DNA of 64,000 nt, taken from positions 186,001 through 250,000 of the forward strand of contig NZ_JFJY01000002.1 of NCBI RefSeq assembly GCF_002115785.1, read 5' to 3'. Both the position numbers and the translations under genes were made by a program. The DNA comes from Thalassospira sp. MCCC 1A03138. GTDB taxonomy: Bacteria; Pseudomonadota; Alphaproteobacteria; Rhodospirillales; Thalassospiraceae. Positions 1 through 8,571 of the stretch are shown here, one piece after another. How positions within the stretch are numbered: the stretch's first letter is position 1; the number at the start of each line of letters is the position of its first letter. Under the pieces are notes generated by a model. That model saw nothing but the letters and a program-made list of their open reading frames with translations. It was not told the origin of the DNA and did no database searches.

Positions 1-1381
1 CTTCGCCGATAACATCCGGACGCCAGGTCGGTGCAACAGCTGTAATAACCGGCGCAGAACCGCTGACTTCGAAGCCAAGCGACTTCAGAATTGCAATCGC
101 CTGATCGGCGTCAACTTCAACACCACCCAGTTCCCGGATGCGATCAATGCGAAGATCAAAGCTGTTCCGGGGCGCAGGAACTTCCCCGGCCTTGACCACG
201 TGCGAAACTTCGCCACCACAAAGTTCCGTGATCAGACGGGTGGCAACTTCCATGCCCCAGACAATTGATTGCGGATCAACGCCGCGCTCGAACCGGTAAC
301 GCGCGTCGGAATTGATCTGCAGTTTGCGACCGGTTTTTGCAACACTGATCGGATCGAACAGGGCACATTCGACAAACACATTGACCGTGTCTTCGACACA
401 ACCGGTTTCTTCACCGCCGATAATACCACCGATGCCAAGTGCCTTTGCCTGATCGGCAATCACGACCATGCTGTCGGACAGCTCGTATTCCCTGTTATCA
501 AGTGCAGCAAGCTTTTCGCCATTGGTTGCATAGCGCACATTGATGTCACCCGACATCTTGTCGGCATCAAATACATGCAATGGACGAGCAAGATCATGGG
601 TCACAAGGTTTGTGATATCGACAAGAGTCGAAATCGGCCGCAAACCGATGGCTTCAAGACGGGCTTTCAGCCATGCCGGGCTTTCGCCGTTTTTAACACC
701 ACGGATATAGCGACCATAAAATGCCGGGGCTGCGCCATTTTTCGCAATATCGGCTGAAATCGTGACACCCACCGGGCTATCAAACGATCCGGCAACCGCT
801 TCCTGACGGGGATCTGCCTTTAGCGCCCCAAGACCGGCAGCGGCAAGATCACGTGCGATCCCGCGTACACCGGTACAATCGGGACGGTTCGGGGTCAGGC
901 CGATTTCAATGATCGGATCGTCCGCACCAAGAACCGTTGCAACCTGTGCACCGATTTCGGCATCTTCCGGCAACTCGATGATGCCGTCGTGATCTTCACC
1001 CAGGCAAAGTTCGCGGGTCGAACACATCATGCCCTGACTTTCGACGCCGCGGATTTTACCCGGTTTCAGTTTCGAACCGTCAATCGGGATGATCGCGCCC
1101 GGCTGTGCCAGTGCAACCTTGATCCCGGTTCGTGCGTTCGGTGCACCGCAAACGACCTGAATGATTTTATCACCGGTATTCACCCGGCACAGTTTCAGGC
1201 GGTCGGCATCCGGGTGCTGGCCAGCTTCTTCGATATAGGCGACACGGATATCCCTAAGCGCTGCGGCCCGGTCGGTGACGCTTTCGATTTCAAGCCCGAC
1301 ATCGGTCAGTTTTTCAGCGATAACATCAATCGACGCATCGGTATCGAGGTGCTGCTTCAGCCAATCGAGTGTGAATTTCAT
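1..1381 (-). CDS. pheT: Phenylalanyl-tRNA synthetase beta subunit (partial, C-terminus outside window)
   Basis: The beta subunit of the cytoplasmic alpha2beta2 enzyme that charges tRNA-Phe. Translating the minus strand from the ATG at 1381 gives about 460 uninterrupted residues, just over half of the roughly 800 usual for the family; the rest lies beyond position 1. The start MKFTLDWLKQHL is typical. An EMAP-II/tRNA-binding domain follows at about residues 39-148, then the B3/B4 editing region and the start of B5. It begins 4 bp after the pheS stop, so the two subunits are translationally close and made in ratio. Identity is secure; only the C-terminus is unseen. Confidence 0.96.
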   Translation of the reverse strand, partial: MKFTLDWLKQHLDTDASIDVIAEKLTDVGLEIESVTDRAAALRDIRVAYIEEAGQHPDADRLKLCRVNTGDKIIQVVCGAPNARTGIKVALAQPGAIIPIDGSKLKPGKIRGVESQGMMCSTRELCLGEDHDGIIELPEDAEIGAQVATVLGADDPIIEIGLTPNRPDCTGVRGIARDLAAAGLGALKADPRQEAVAGSFDSPVGVTISADIAKNGAAPAFYGRYIRGVKNGESPAWLKARLEAIGLRPISTLVDITNLVTHDLARPLHVFDADKMSGDINVRYATNGEKLAALDNREYELSDSMVVIADQAKALGIGGIIGGEETGCVEDTVNVFVECALFDPISVAKTGRKLQINSDARYRFERGVDPQSIVWGMEVATRLITELCGGEVSHVVKAGEVPAPRNSFDLRIDRIRELGGVEVDADQAIAILKSLGFEVSGSAPVITAVAPTWRPDVIGE

Positions 1382-1385
1382 GATC

Positions 1386-2456
1386 TTAGCCTCTCACCAT
1401 GTTCGGTACATCCAGCGGCACGAAACCGTAATGTTTCAGCCAGCGCAGATCGGTATCGAAGAAGGTGCGAAGATCGGGAATGCCGTATTTCAGCATCGCG
1501 ATACGTTCGATCCCCATGCCAAAGGCAAAGCCCTGATATTCATTTGGATCAAGCCCACAAGCCGCCAGAACGCGCGGATGAACCATGCCGCAGCCCAGAA
1601 TCTCCAGCCAGTCGTCGCCTTCACCAATCTTGAGCTCCCCACCCTTGCGCGAACAGCCAATGTCCATTTCGGCACTCGGCTCGGTAAACGGGAAGAAGCT
1701 CGGACGGTAGCGAACCGGAACTTCATCCAGTTCGAAATAGGTTTTAACAAACTCCAGCAGGCACCCTTTCAGGTGACCCATATGGGTTTTCTTGTCGATC
1801 ACCAGTCCCTCGACCTGATGGAACATCGGCGTATGGGTCATATCGCTATCGGAACGATATGTCCGCCCCGGCGCGATGATCCGGATCGGTGGGGTTTTGC
1901 TCTGCATGGTTCTGATTTGCACCGGCGAGGTATGGGTGCGCAGCACAAGGCGCGACCCGTCTTCCTGCTCGGGCAGATAGAAGGTATCCTGCATCTCGCG
2001 CGCCGGGTGTTCCGGTGGGATGTTCAGGGCGGTAAAGTTATGGAAATCGTCTTCGACATCCGGACCTTCGGCAAGCGCAAAGCCCATCTCGCCAAAGATC
2101 GAGATGATTTCGTCCATCGTCTGGCTGATCGGATGAATCCGGCCTGCAGTCTCGTCCATGCGCGAAGGCAGGGTTACATCGATCCGTTCGCCAACCAGAC
2201 GTGCGTTCAAGGCCGCGTCTTCCAGGCCGGATTTGCGGGTCTCGATCGCCTCGGCAACCTGATCCTTGACCGTGTTCAGCGTCTGACCGAATTCGCGGCG
2301 CTGATCCGGATCCATCTGGCCAAGGTTTTTCATCAGGCCGGTAATGCGGCCCTTTTTGCCAAGAGCACTGATACGAACATCTTCAAGAGCCTGCAAGTCG
2401 GCTGCTTTTTCGATTTCGGCCAGAACCTCTTCGCGCAATGCTTCGATGTTTTCCAT
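1386..2456 (-). CDS. pheS: Phenylalanyl-tRNA synthetase alpha subunit
   Basis: The catalytic alpha subunit of PheRS, 356 aa, which is the normal length. An N-terminal coiled-coil arm (about 1-90) precedes a class II aminoacyl-tRNA synthetase core. Motif 2 appears as the [19 protein letters not shown] stretch near residues 195-215. The C-terminal [14 protein letters not shown] near 320 is motif 3 with its ATP-binding arginine. It lies directly upstream of pheT. The stretch between rplT and this gene carries a terminator-like hairpin that leaves only about 45 bp before the ATG, so expression may depend on read-through from the rpmI-rplT unit. Confidence 0.97.
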   Translation of the reverse strand: MENIEALREEVLAEIEKAADLQALEDVRISALGKKGRITGLMKNLGQMDPDQRREFGQTLNTVKDQVAEAIETRKSGLEDAALNARLVGERIDVTLPSRMDETAGRIHPISQTMDEIISIFGEMGFALAEGPDVEDDFHNFTALNIPPEHPAREMQDTFYLPEQEDGSRLVLRTHTSPVQIRTMQSKTPPIRIIAPGRTYRSDSDMTHTPMFHQVEGLVIDKKTHMGHLKGCLLEFVKTYFELDEVPVRYRPSFFPFTEPSAEMDIGCSRKGGELKIGEGDDWLEILGCGMVHPRVLAACGLDPNEYQGFAFGMGIERIAMLKYGIPDLRTFFDTDLRWLKHYGFVPLDVPNMVRG

Positions 2457-2503
2457 AACTTCCGATGCTTTGCTTAAAGTGAATTGGGATAAACAAAAGA
2501 AAA

Positions 2504-2526
2504 GGGACGGCCAATATGGCCGCCCC
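2504..2526 (-). terminator. Terminator/attenuator-like hairpin between rplT and pheS
   Basis: Ten-base arms (2504-2513 and 2517-2526) surround a 3-nt loop, with one wobble pair on the minus strand. On that strand the hairpin is followed by a U-rich TTTTCTTTTG. It looks like an intrinsic terminator ending the infC-rplT unit, yet the pheS ATG is only about 47 bp further on. Confidence 0.6.
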
Positions 2527-2550
2527 CGATCAAATCAGGCAAGTGCCGAT

Positions 2551-2573
2551 TAAACCTTTTTGCAAAAGGTTTA
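2551..2573. repeat. Perfect 10-bp inverted repeat abutting the rplT stop codon
   Basis: TAAACCTTTT and AAAAGGTTTA (2551-2560 and 2564-2573) flank a 3-nt spacer immediately downstream of the rplT stop. It would form an AT-rich RNA hairpin just before the GC-rich terminator-like hairpin at 2504-2526. A role as pause hairpin or 3'-end stabiliser is inference. Confidence 0.6.
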
Positions 2574-2930
2574 TTAGCCGAGTGCAGCCTGCGCCTGGGT
2601 AACCAGAGCTTTGAAAGCATCGGGTTCGCGCACGGCGATGTCGGCAAGCACTTTGCGGTCCAGTTCAACGCCGGCCTTCTTAAGGCCGTTCATGAACTGC
2701 GAATAGCTCAGACCGTTTTCACGAGCACCGGCGTTGATACGCTGAATCCACAAGCTGCGGAACTGGCGTTTCTTAACGCGACGGTCGCGATATGCATATT
2801 GCAGACCTTTTTCAACGGCCTGCACAGCAGTGCGGTAAGCATTCTTGCGGCGACCACGATAACCTTTGGCAGCCTTGATAACCTTGCGGTGACGGGCGTG
2901 AGAAGACACGCCCCCTTTTACACGAGCCAT
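2574..2930 (-). CDS. rplT: 50S ribosomal protein L20
   Basis: L20 binds 23S rRNA early in assembly of the large subunit. The protein has 118 aa, the standard length, and opens with [19 protein letters not shown], the basic extension typical of the family. It is followed by the conserved [24 protein letters not shown] region. It lies 16 bp after rpmI. In many bacteria L20 represses its own operon by binding the leader mRNA. The structured stretch upstream of rpmI could serve that purpose here, but no specific L20 site was identified. Confidence 0.98.
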   Translation of the reverse strand: MARVKGGVSSHARHRKVIKAAKGYRGRRKNAYRTAVQAVEKGLQYAYRDRRVKKRQFRSLWIQRINAGARENGLSYSQFMNGLKKAGVELDRKVLADIAVREPDAFKALVTQAQAALG

Positions 2931-2946
2931 TTAACTCTCCTTAGCC

Positions 2947-3144
2947 TTAACCGTACGGCAGGAATTTTTTGACGATGCGGGCATCTGCGTCACAGAGAAT
3001 CTCCGTGCCACGTGCCTGGCGCTTCATCTTGGTGGGTTTCGCAGTCAACAGGTGGCGCTTGTTAGCGACATTGCGACGAACTTTACCCTTTGCGGTCAGG
3101 CTAAAGCGTTTTTTAGCGCTCGCTTTGGTCTTCATCTTGGGCAT
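2947..3144 (-). CDS. rpmI: 50S ribosomal protein L35
   Basis: A 65-aa basic protein of the large ribosomal subunit. The start at 3144 ([14 protein letters not shown]) matches the normal L35 N-terminus and length. The reading frame stays open further upstream but would add 14 untypical residues. The sequence is Lys/Arg-rich throughout, with the family's KKRF and KRHLL patterns. It is the first cistron of the rpmI-rplT pair. Confidence 0.96.
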   Translation of the reverse strand: MPKMKTKASAKKRFSLTAKGKVRRNVANKRHLLTAKPTKMKRQARGTEILCDADARIVKKFLPYG

Positions 3145-3494
3145 TTTTCTATCCTTGCATAAGCAATGAAACACGAAATTCCCCACGGCGGCTGGGCATG
3201 CCCTGAAAGATCAATGATCTTTCCAGCCTCACCACCTGTTTTGGGGACGGGTGGTTATAGACTCCACCCCTTCCTTTTTCAAGGACCTTTTCGCCCCTGT
3301 TACCCGCGATTTCCCCCGCTTCACCACATCGCGTAAAAGATCAGACTGAAACGGTCACAACAACACACCGTTGGCAGAGATCCTCGCATATCTGCGTGAT
3401 CCGAAATCGTATTGTGAAAGTCAGGGAAAAAGCCGGACGATAAGTATGCACTCAATACCTGGCGGCAGATCGATGTCAGCCCGGCAGAAATATG
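3145..3494 (-). promoter_or_regulatory. rpmI upstream/leader region with two hairpins
   Basis: A 350-bp stretch without a supported gene, lying between the receiver gene and rpmI. It holds a perfect 8-bp inverted repeat (GAAAGATC at 3205-3212, GATCTTTC at 3216-3223) and a second one (ACCACC at 3231-3236, GGTGGT at 3250-3255). Both would fall in the 5' leader of rpmI mRNA. A promoter and possibly an L20-type autoregulatory leader are expected here. No confident -35/-10 pair was assigned. Confidence 0.35.
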
Positions 3495-3899
3495 TTAAAC
3501 CGCTGTTTTAATTGTGTGAACTCGACCGATCCACTTCTCGATTCGGCTCAGCAGTTTTTCGCGATTGATCGGCTTTAAGACGAAGTCATTTCCACCCGCG
3601 GCGACACCGCCACGCAAATCTTCTTCGCCCTGACGAGCCGTGACATAGATGATTGCACAGGCACGATCAGGGAAACCCGTCCGAACCCGAAGCGAAGTTT
3701 CAAAGCCGTTCATGCCGGGCATCATGATATCCATCAGGATGATGCGCGGCTTTTTTGTCTTCAGGACTTCCAGAAGTTCCTTGCCAGAGGAAACGCCAAC
3801 AAAACTGTATCCGCCACTTTCGACGATTCGTTTCAGAAGCACGAGACTTTTAGGGTCGTCATCGACCCCGACGATCAGAAGATCATTCCCGGCTGCCAT
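3495..3899 (-). CDS. Stand-alone response-regulator receiver protein
   Basis: A 134-aa single-domain CheY-like receiver without an output domain. Acidic residues near the N-terminus (GVDDDP), the phospho-acceptor Asp in ILMDIMMPG near residue 52 and the conserved Lys in VLKPINREKL near 108 are all present, so it should be phosphorylatable. The ATG at 3899 is preferred because AGAGGG lies about 7 nt upstream; an extension to 3926 is possible. It sits between infC and rpmI, where translation genes normally adjoin, and no histidine kinase is nearby. Its partner and target are unknown. Confidence 0.9.
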   Translation of the reverse strand: MAAGNDLLIVGVDDDPKSLVLLKRIVESGGYSFVGVSSGKELLEVLKTKKPRIILMDIMMPGMNGFETSLRVRTGFPDRACAIIYVTARQGEEDLRGGVAAGGNDFVLKPINREKLLSRIEKWIGRVHTIKTAV

Positions 3900-3928
3900 G
3901 GCATTCCCTCTTGCTTGGAAAGGCAAAA

Positions 3929-3948
3929 CGCCGCGGGTTAACGCGGCG
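3929..3948 (-). terminator. Weak terminator hairpin overlapping the infC stop codon
   Basis: CGCCGCG and CGCGGCG (3929-3935 and 3942-3948) enclose a 6-nt loop containing the infC stop. A short TTTTG follows on the minus strand. The U-tract is short, so read-through into the receiver gene is likely. Confidence 0.4.
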
Positions 3949-4474
3949 CCAGCACCATAATCATTATGCGGCCTTCCATCTTCGGCATCTGTTCGGTTTT
4001 GGCAAGATCTTCAAGATCCCCCGAAAAACGCTGCAGCATGCCAAGACCAAGGTCCTGGTGAGCCATTTCACGTCCACGGAAACGCAACGTGACTTTCACC
4101 TTATCTCCACCGCCAAGAAACTTCTGCGCTGCACGGAGCTTCACATTGTAGTCATGGATATCAATGTTCGGACGGAGCTTGATTTCCTTGACTTCAATAA
4201 CCTTCTGTTTCTTTTTGGCTTCGTTCTGTTTCTTGCTTTGTTCGTATTTGAACTTGCCGTAGTCGATCAGCTTACAGACGGGAGGCTCGGCATTCGGAGC
4301 GACTTCGACAAGGTCGAGTCCAGCTTCCATCGCCATTTCAATGCCTTCACGAACCGTCATTGGATCAGACATATTGCCTTCAGCGTCTACGACACAAATG
4401 GCACGGGCTTTGATATCCTCATTGACGCGCGGACCTTCCTTGGTCGGCTGCATCGGTTTACGTGGTCGTGCTAT
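3938..4474 (-). CDS. infC: Translation initiation factor IF-3, predicted AUA start
   Basis: IF-3 binds the 30S subunit and checks start codon-initiator tRNA pairing. The product has 178 aa with the N-terminal domain (RVNEDIKARAICVVDAEG), a basic linker (KKQNEAKKKQK) and the C-terminal domain (KEIKLRPNIDIHDYNVK). No ATG, GTG or TTG sits where the protein should begin. An ATA at 4472-4474 lies 7 nt after a strong AAAGGAG and gives the family's length and N-terminus (IARPRKP). infC in many bacteria uses AUU, AUC or AUA so that IF-3 can repress its own translation. The in-frame ATG seven codons later lacks a comparable ribosome binding site. Confidence 0.93.
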   Translation of the reverse strand: MARPRKPMQPTKEGPRVNEDIKARAICVVDAEGNMSDPMTVREGIEMAMEAGLDLVEVAPNAEPPVCKLIDYGKFKYEQSKKQNEAKKKQKVIEVKEIKLRPNIDIHDYNVKLRAAQKFLGGGDKVKVTLRFRGREMAHQDLGLGMLQRFSGDLEDLAKTEQMPKMEGRIMIMVLAPR

Positions 4475-4701
4475 GGATAATCTCCTTTGGTAATCAAACA
4501 AAAAAGCACAGAAACAAGTCGCTGGTGATGCAATAAGTCGCCGGAAAGCACATCCGATCATGCGTACTGCAAAACGGACCTTTGCCTAGCATATCGGGCC
4601 GTCATCAGAAAGCAATGATTTTAGCCTTGTGCAACGGTATTCAAAGCCTTGAAGTCCTTCGCATTCAATGACGCACGACCGACATGGCAGAAACGGCGAT
4701 A

Positions 4702-5718
4702 TTAATCGACAAGATCAAGGCGATGACGCACCTCATCCATCACCCGATTAACCGTCAATTCCCTCAGGTCATTCTCTCTGACAATGCTGACTGCGTTGTC
4801 CGTGGTTCCGCGCGGCGCACTTTTTTTAGGGTCGGAGTCCCGTGAAAACAGCACAATAGAAGGCGCCCCTGCCGCTGCTGCAATATGCATCGGCCCCGTA
4901 TCGTTACCAATCGCCAAAACTGAGCGTGCCGCAAGTCCCGCAATATCAAGAAACCCTGTACGCCCCATCAGGTTTCGCGCCTTGGGGCACATACTATCGA
5001 TTTTGCCAAGAACCTCGGCTTCCTTATCGGTTCCGATCAGCACCGGTGTCAGACGATAATCGGCGATCTTTTTTGCCAATAGACCGAACCGCTCGGCAGG
5101 CCAGCGTTTATCAGGACGATGCGGTGCCCCGCCTGGACAAATGAGCACAAAGGGACTGCGAACGCCAAAACGTTCCAGATCAATATCCGACCCGGCAATA
5201 AACGGCGGTGGCACATTTTCAATCCCGGAGCGATGCAGCTGATCCGCCAAACGGTCGATGGTATGCAAACTGTCACGATCCGGGTTGTCATGCGGGTGCG
5301 AACATCCCTTGGCAATTCCGGACCATTCCGGGGTTTTACCCGGCCAGAAAAGCCGATAGTAGAATCCGCTGCGATCTGATGTTTGCAGATCATAGATCCG
5401 ATCAAAGTTGCCATTGCGCAGGAAGCGGCGCAGCGCAAGAACCTCACGCACCTGATAAAGCTTTGGCCGCCGGTCTATTGCAATGGCGTCAAAATAACCC
5501 GTTGATTTTATCAGGTCGACATAAAGCCGGGTTGTCAAAACCGTGATATGAGCACGCGGGTGCGCGGATCGAATCGCGGCAAACGCCCCCATGGCAAGAA
5601 TAATGTCCCCCAAGGCAGACAGCTTGATGACAAGGATGCGTTCCTGCCTGGCATCCGGCATCACACCCGCGACGATTTCAGCATCTTGCGGCATGTCCGA
5701 AGTCATCGTTTCTGTCAT
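4702..5718 (-). CDS. Glycosyltransferase family 9 (ADP-heptose:LPS heptosyltransferase-like)
   Basis: A 338-aa GT9 enzyme, probably adding a heptose or related sugar to the lipopolysaccharide core on the cytoplasmic face of the inner membrane. The N-terminal ILVIKLSALGDIILAMGA near residues 28-45 and the C-terminal IGNDTGPMHIAAAAGAPSI near 270 are hallmark GT9 motifs (acceptor and nucleotide-sugar sides). Its ATG overlaps the stop of the upstream GT4 gene by 4 bp (ATGA), so the two are translationally coupled. Exact sugar and acceptor cannot be read from sequence. Confidence 0.88.
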   Translation of the reverse strand: MTETMTSDMPQDAEIVAGVMPDARQERILVIKLSALGDIILAMGAFAAIRSAHPRAHITVLTTRLYVDLIKSTGYFDAIAIDRRPKLYQVREVLALRRFLRNGNFDRIYDLQTSDRSGFYYRLFWPGKTPEWSGIAKGCSHPHDNPDRDSLHTIDRLADQLHRSGIENVPPPFIAGSDIDLERFGVRSPFVLICPGGAPHRPDKRWPAERFGLLAKKIADYRLTPVLIGTDKEAEVLGKIDSMCPKARNLMGRTGFLDIAGLAARSVLAIGNDTGPMHIAAAAGAPSIVLFSRDSDPKKSAPRGTTDNAVSIVRENDLRELTVNRVMDEVRHRLDLVD

Positions 5719-6947
5719 GCAGCGTTCCTGATCGCGCTTTTCAGCGCCTTTTCATAAACCGCCAGGGTTTTTTCCGCCATCTGTGTCAGGGAATAGTTTT
5801 CAATAACGTGCTTTCGCCCTTTTTGCGCTAAAGCGGCACGCTTTTCCGGGGTCAACCGCAACACCTGCGTCAATGCGACAGACAATTGCTCAACTTCATT
5901 CGGCGTAACAAGCCATCCGGTTTCACCGGGCAAGACCGTCTCCATGGCACCGCCATGAGCCGTCGAAACAACCGGACGCCCCATGGCCTGCGCTTCGGAT
6001 GGAATTCGGCCAAACGCCTCGGGCTCGATTGAGGGACATGCCACGACATCCGCCAGCATGTAGGCCGCCGGCATATCGGCACAATGATCAACGATATGCA
6101 CGATATCCTCAAGGCCAAGCTTTTTGGTCAAAGCCAGCACTTCATCACGGTAAGCCGTGCGACCCTGATCGGAACCAACCATCAGGCAACGCACGTTCCG
6201 ATGGCCAAGTGCCTCGAATACTGCGGGCAATGCCTTTATCAGGAAACAATGCCCTTTCCAGCGCGTGATCCGCCCCGGCAACATGATGACATATTCTTCA
6301 CCGGTCAAACGCCACTGGTTTGACAATGCAATCAGGCGTTCCTGACTGACATTTTCCGGATTGAACAAATCGGTATTGGTCCCGCGCGGCACGATATTCA
6401 GGCGCGCCGGGTCCATTTTATAAAACTTGCGAATATGGTCCGCGATATGATTGGAAATGGCGATGACCTGATCACCCATTGTCATGATCGCGTTATAACG
6501 CTTTTTGAACAGGTTGTTATGACCGGAATAAGTGCCATGGAATGTCGTAACAAAGGGAATCCCCGCCTTGCGCGCAGCAAAATAGGCACTCCAAGCCGGC
6601 GCGCGCGAACGCGCATGAATAATATCAACACCCTCTGCACGGATAAGATCAACCAGCGCATCAACATTGCGGCGCATGGTAAACAGATTTTTTGACTTCA
6701 GTGGCAGGGTAATATGACGGGCACCAAACCGATCCAGCTCCCGCTCAAGCCGCCCGCCCTGAGAGGCAACCAGCGCAACACCACCACCATCAACAATGGC
6801 ACGCGCAATATCAACCGTACCGCGCTCCACACCACCGGTATCAAGTTCCGGCAGAACTTGCAGAATTACGGCCGGACGATAAGCCGAACCTTGCACCTGC
6901 TGTTCCGGACGATAAACTGACTGGGTCTTGATCTCTGACGCGCTCAT
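5715..6947 (-). CDS. Glycosyltransferase family 4 (GT-B fold)
   Basis: A 410-aa retaining glycosyltransferase with two Rossmann-like domains. Visible are the N-terminal VLPELDTGGVERGTVDIA loop, PGRITRWKGH near residue 230 and the C-terminal EPEAFGRIPSEAQAMGRPV nucleotide-sugar site with its E-x7-E pattern. It resembles lipopolysaccharide or exopolysaccharide transferases such as WaaG/RfaB. The ATG at 6947 is chosen over an upstream TTG at 6971. It is coupled by ATGA to the GT9 gene and lies back to back with the hydrolase gene on the plus strand. Confidence 0.88.
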   Translation of the reverse strand: MSASEIKTQSVYRPEQQVQGSAYRPAVILQVLPELDTGGVERGTVDIARAIVDGGGVALVASQGGRLERELDRFGARHITLPLKSKNLFTMRRNVDALVDLIRAEGVDIIHARSRAPAWSAYFAARKAGIPFVTTFHGTYSGHNNLFKKRYNAIMTMGDQVIAISNHIADHIRKFYKMDPARLNIVPRGTNTDLFNPENVSQERLIALSNQWRLTGEEYVIMLPGRITRWKGHCFLIKALPAVFEALGHRNVRCLMVGSDQGRTAYRDEVLALTKKLGLEDIVHIVDHCADMPAAYMLADVVACPSIEPEAFGRIPSEAQAMGRPVVSTAHGGAMETVLPGETGWLVTPNEVEQLSVALTQVLRLTPEKRAALAQKGRKHVIENYSLTQMAEKTLAVYEKALKSAIRNAA

Positions 6948-6986
6948 GCAATTCCAACCACTAACACCCAAGGATACCCTTCCCGG

Positions 6987-7784
6987 ATGACAAATGACAT
7001 GCCGACGCCTCAGTATCTCGAGCGGCCTGACGGATTAAAAATCGCATACCATGCGACTCCCGGCAAGCTGACAGAAGTACAAGGCCGACAAAAGCCTGGT
7101 GTTCTGTTTCTGGGGGGCTTCATGTCCGATATGACCGGCACCAAGGCCACCCATCTCGAGGCCCATTGCGTACAGCAGGGGCTGGCTTATACCCGCTTTG
7201 ACTATTCGGGTCACGGACAATCGGCAGGCGCATTCAAAGACGGCACCATTAGACAGTGGGCCCGCGATGCCATTGCCATTATTGACGAAATCACCTCGGG
7301 TCCACTTGTTTTGGTTGGATCATCTATGGGTGGCTGGATCATGCTATTGGCGGCACTGGCGCGGAAAGAACGCATCGCCGGTCTTGTTGGCATTGCGGCA
7401 GCCCCCGACTTCACCGAAGACCTTATGTGGGCGCAATTCACCGATGCCCAGAAATCCGAAATCGTCGAAAAAGGGGCGCTGATTGAGCCCACCGAATATG
7501 GCGACGATCCCTATACGATCACGCATGCCCTGATCGAAGACGGCAGAAATCAGCTCCTTTTGCGAAACCCGATCAAACTTAAATGCCCGGTGCGCCTTGT
7601 CCAGGGCATGCAGGACCCGGATGTCCCGTGGCAGACTGCCATTCGTCTGGCAGAAGCACTGGTTTCCAAAGATGTCCGTATAGATCTGATCAAAACCGGT
7701 GATCATCGCCTGTCCGAACCGGATGAGCTTGATGTCATCACCAAATATCTTGATGAGGTTATCCAAAAGGTGACGGTCGGCTAA
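6987..7784 (+). CDS. Alpha/beta hydrolase, ABHD10-like
   Basis: A 265-aa serine hydrolase. The nucleophile elbow GSSMGG is near residue 112. The acid is probably the Asp in QGMQDPDVPW, and the histidine is in TGDHRLSEPDEL near the C-terminus, completing the triad. The early GGFMSDMTGTKA oxyanion-loop pattern and the overall size match bacterial relatives of ABHD10 (acyl-thioesterase/acyl-glucuronide esterase). No signal peptide, so cytoplasmic. The substrate is unknown. It is transcribed divergently from the glycosyltransferases and converges on the Rieske gene. Confidence 0.85.
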   Translation: MTNDMPTPQYLERPDGLKIAYHATPGKLTEVQGRQKPGVLFLGGFMSDMTGTKATHLEAHCVQQGLAYTRFDYSGHGQSAGAFKDGTIRQWARDAIAIIDEITSGPLVLVGSSMGGWIMLLAALARKERIAGLVGIAAAPDFTEDLMWAQFTDAQKSEIVEKGALIEPTEYGDDPYTITHALIEDGRNQLLLRNPIKLKCPVRLVQGMQDPDVPWQTAIRLAEALVSKDVRIDLIKTGDHRLSEPDELDVITKYLDEVIQKVTVG

Positions 7785-7792
7785 GACCGTCA
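7771..7792 (+). terminator. Hairpin over the hydrolase stop codon
   Basis: TGACGGTC and GACCGTCA (7771-7778 and 7785-7792) form a perfect 8-bp stem enclosing the stop region. There is no T-tract, so it is a weak terminator or 3'-stabilising hairpin between convergent genes. Confidence 0.3.
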
Positions 7793-7807
7793 TGATGACG
7801 CATAATT

Positions 7808-8158
7808 TCAGGCCAGAACGACTTTCTCATTCTCGATCTTTACGGCAACGGGTTCCAGCATATCGCCGTCACAAGGACCCGATACGCATAGGCCATCTTC
7901 GATCCTGAAACGTGCGCCATGCGTCGAACAGATGATCTCATTGCCAAGATTGCTAATGAATTCATCCGGCTCAAGTTCAAGCGGCACACCAATATGGGGA
8001 CAACTGTTGACGTAACCGAAAACCCCTGCGTCGTCCCGCACGATGAAAATCCCGGCCCGGCCAGGATTTCCATCAAGCGATATGCCCTTGGCCCCGGTGG
8101 CATCCAGATCGGAAAGTTCGCATAACACTGTTCCGGGGGGCGGCAGCTCAACCGTCAT
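7808..8158 (-). CDS. Rieske [2Fe-2S] ferredoxin-like protein
   Basis: A 116-aa single-domain Rieske protein. The two cluster-binding boxes are SCPHIGVPLE (C-x-H) and CSTHGARFRIEDG (C-x2-H), about 20 residues apart. Such small soluble Rieske proteins pass electrons to oxygenases or act in redox sensing; the partner is not apparent. The ATG at 8158 overlaps the EVE gene stop by 4 bp (ATGA), indicating coupled translation. An upstream in-frame start at 8182 would lie inside the EVE gene and is less likely. Confidence 0.88.
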   Translation of the reverse strand: MTVELPPPGTVLCELSDLDATGAKGISLDGNPGRAGIFIVRDDAGVFGYVNSCPHIGVPLELEPDEFISNLGNEIICSTHGARFRIEDGLCVSGPCDGDMLEPVAVKIENEKVVLA

Positions 8159-8568
8159 CCCGAAACACCCCCCATCTCGCAAATCGCTGTCCAGGATGCA
8201 TCATCTATCGGCATGACGGACAAACGGGATTGTCTGAGCAACGGCAATTCGGCAAATCGCGGATCAGCTTTGATATCAGCCAGCGTCACCGGATTTGGCA
8301 CCGGTTTGACGGTTTTGAAGTCAACCTGAACAAATTTACCGCTGGTGTCAGTTGGATCGGGATAGGCTTCGCGGACAACCTCGACAATGCCGACAATCCG
8401 TTTTTCATTCACCGAATGATAAAAGAAAGCCAGATCACCGATCTGCATGGTCTTGAGGTTTTTTGCCGCCTGATGGTTGCGAACCCCGTCCCATCCCTCG
8501 ACACCTTTCCTGACCTGATCGTCCCACGACCAGCTTCCCGGCTCGGTTTTGATCAGCCAGTATGCCAT
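8155..8568 (-). CDS. EVE-domain protein
   Basis: A 137-aa protein that is essentially one EVE domain (PUA-like fold; Thy28/THYN1 family). Hallmarks are MAYWLIKTEPGSWSWDD at the N-terminus, GWDGVRNHQAAKNL near residue 25-38 and IGDLAFFYHSVNEKRIVGI near 45-60. EVE domains are thought to bind modified bases in DNA or RNA. It lies 3 bp after the YciI gene and overlaps the Rieske gene by 4 bp, so YciI, EVE and Rieske form a tight set. Confidence 0.93.
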   Translation of the reverse strand: MAYWLIKTEPGSWSWDDQVRKGVEGWDGVRNHQAAKNLKTMQIGDLAFFYHSVNEKRIVGIVEVVREAYPDPTDTSGKFVQVDFKTVKPVPNPVTLADIKADPRFAELPLLRQSRLSVMPIDDASWTAICEMGGVSG

Positions 8569-8571
8569 GGA

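Noticed and set aside
1275-2477. Long plus-strand reading frame of 400 codons
   Set aside because: It lies entirely opposite pheS, whose protein is unmistakable. It is a by-product of codon bias in GC-rich DNA.
2457-2573. T-box or Phe leader peptide before pheS
   Set aside because: No T-box sequence and no phenylalanine-rich short frame were found in the rplT-pheS gap.
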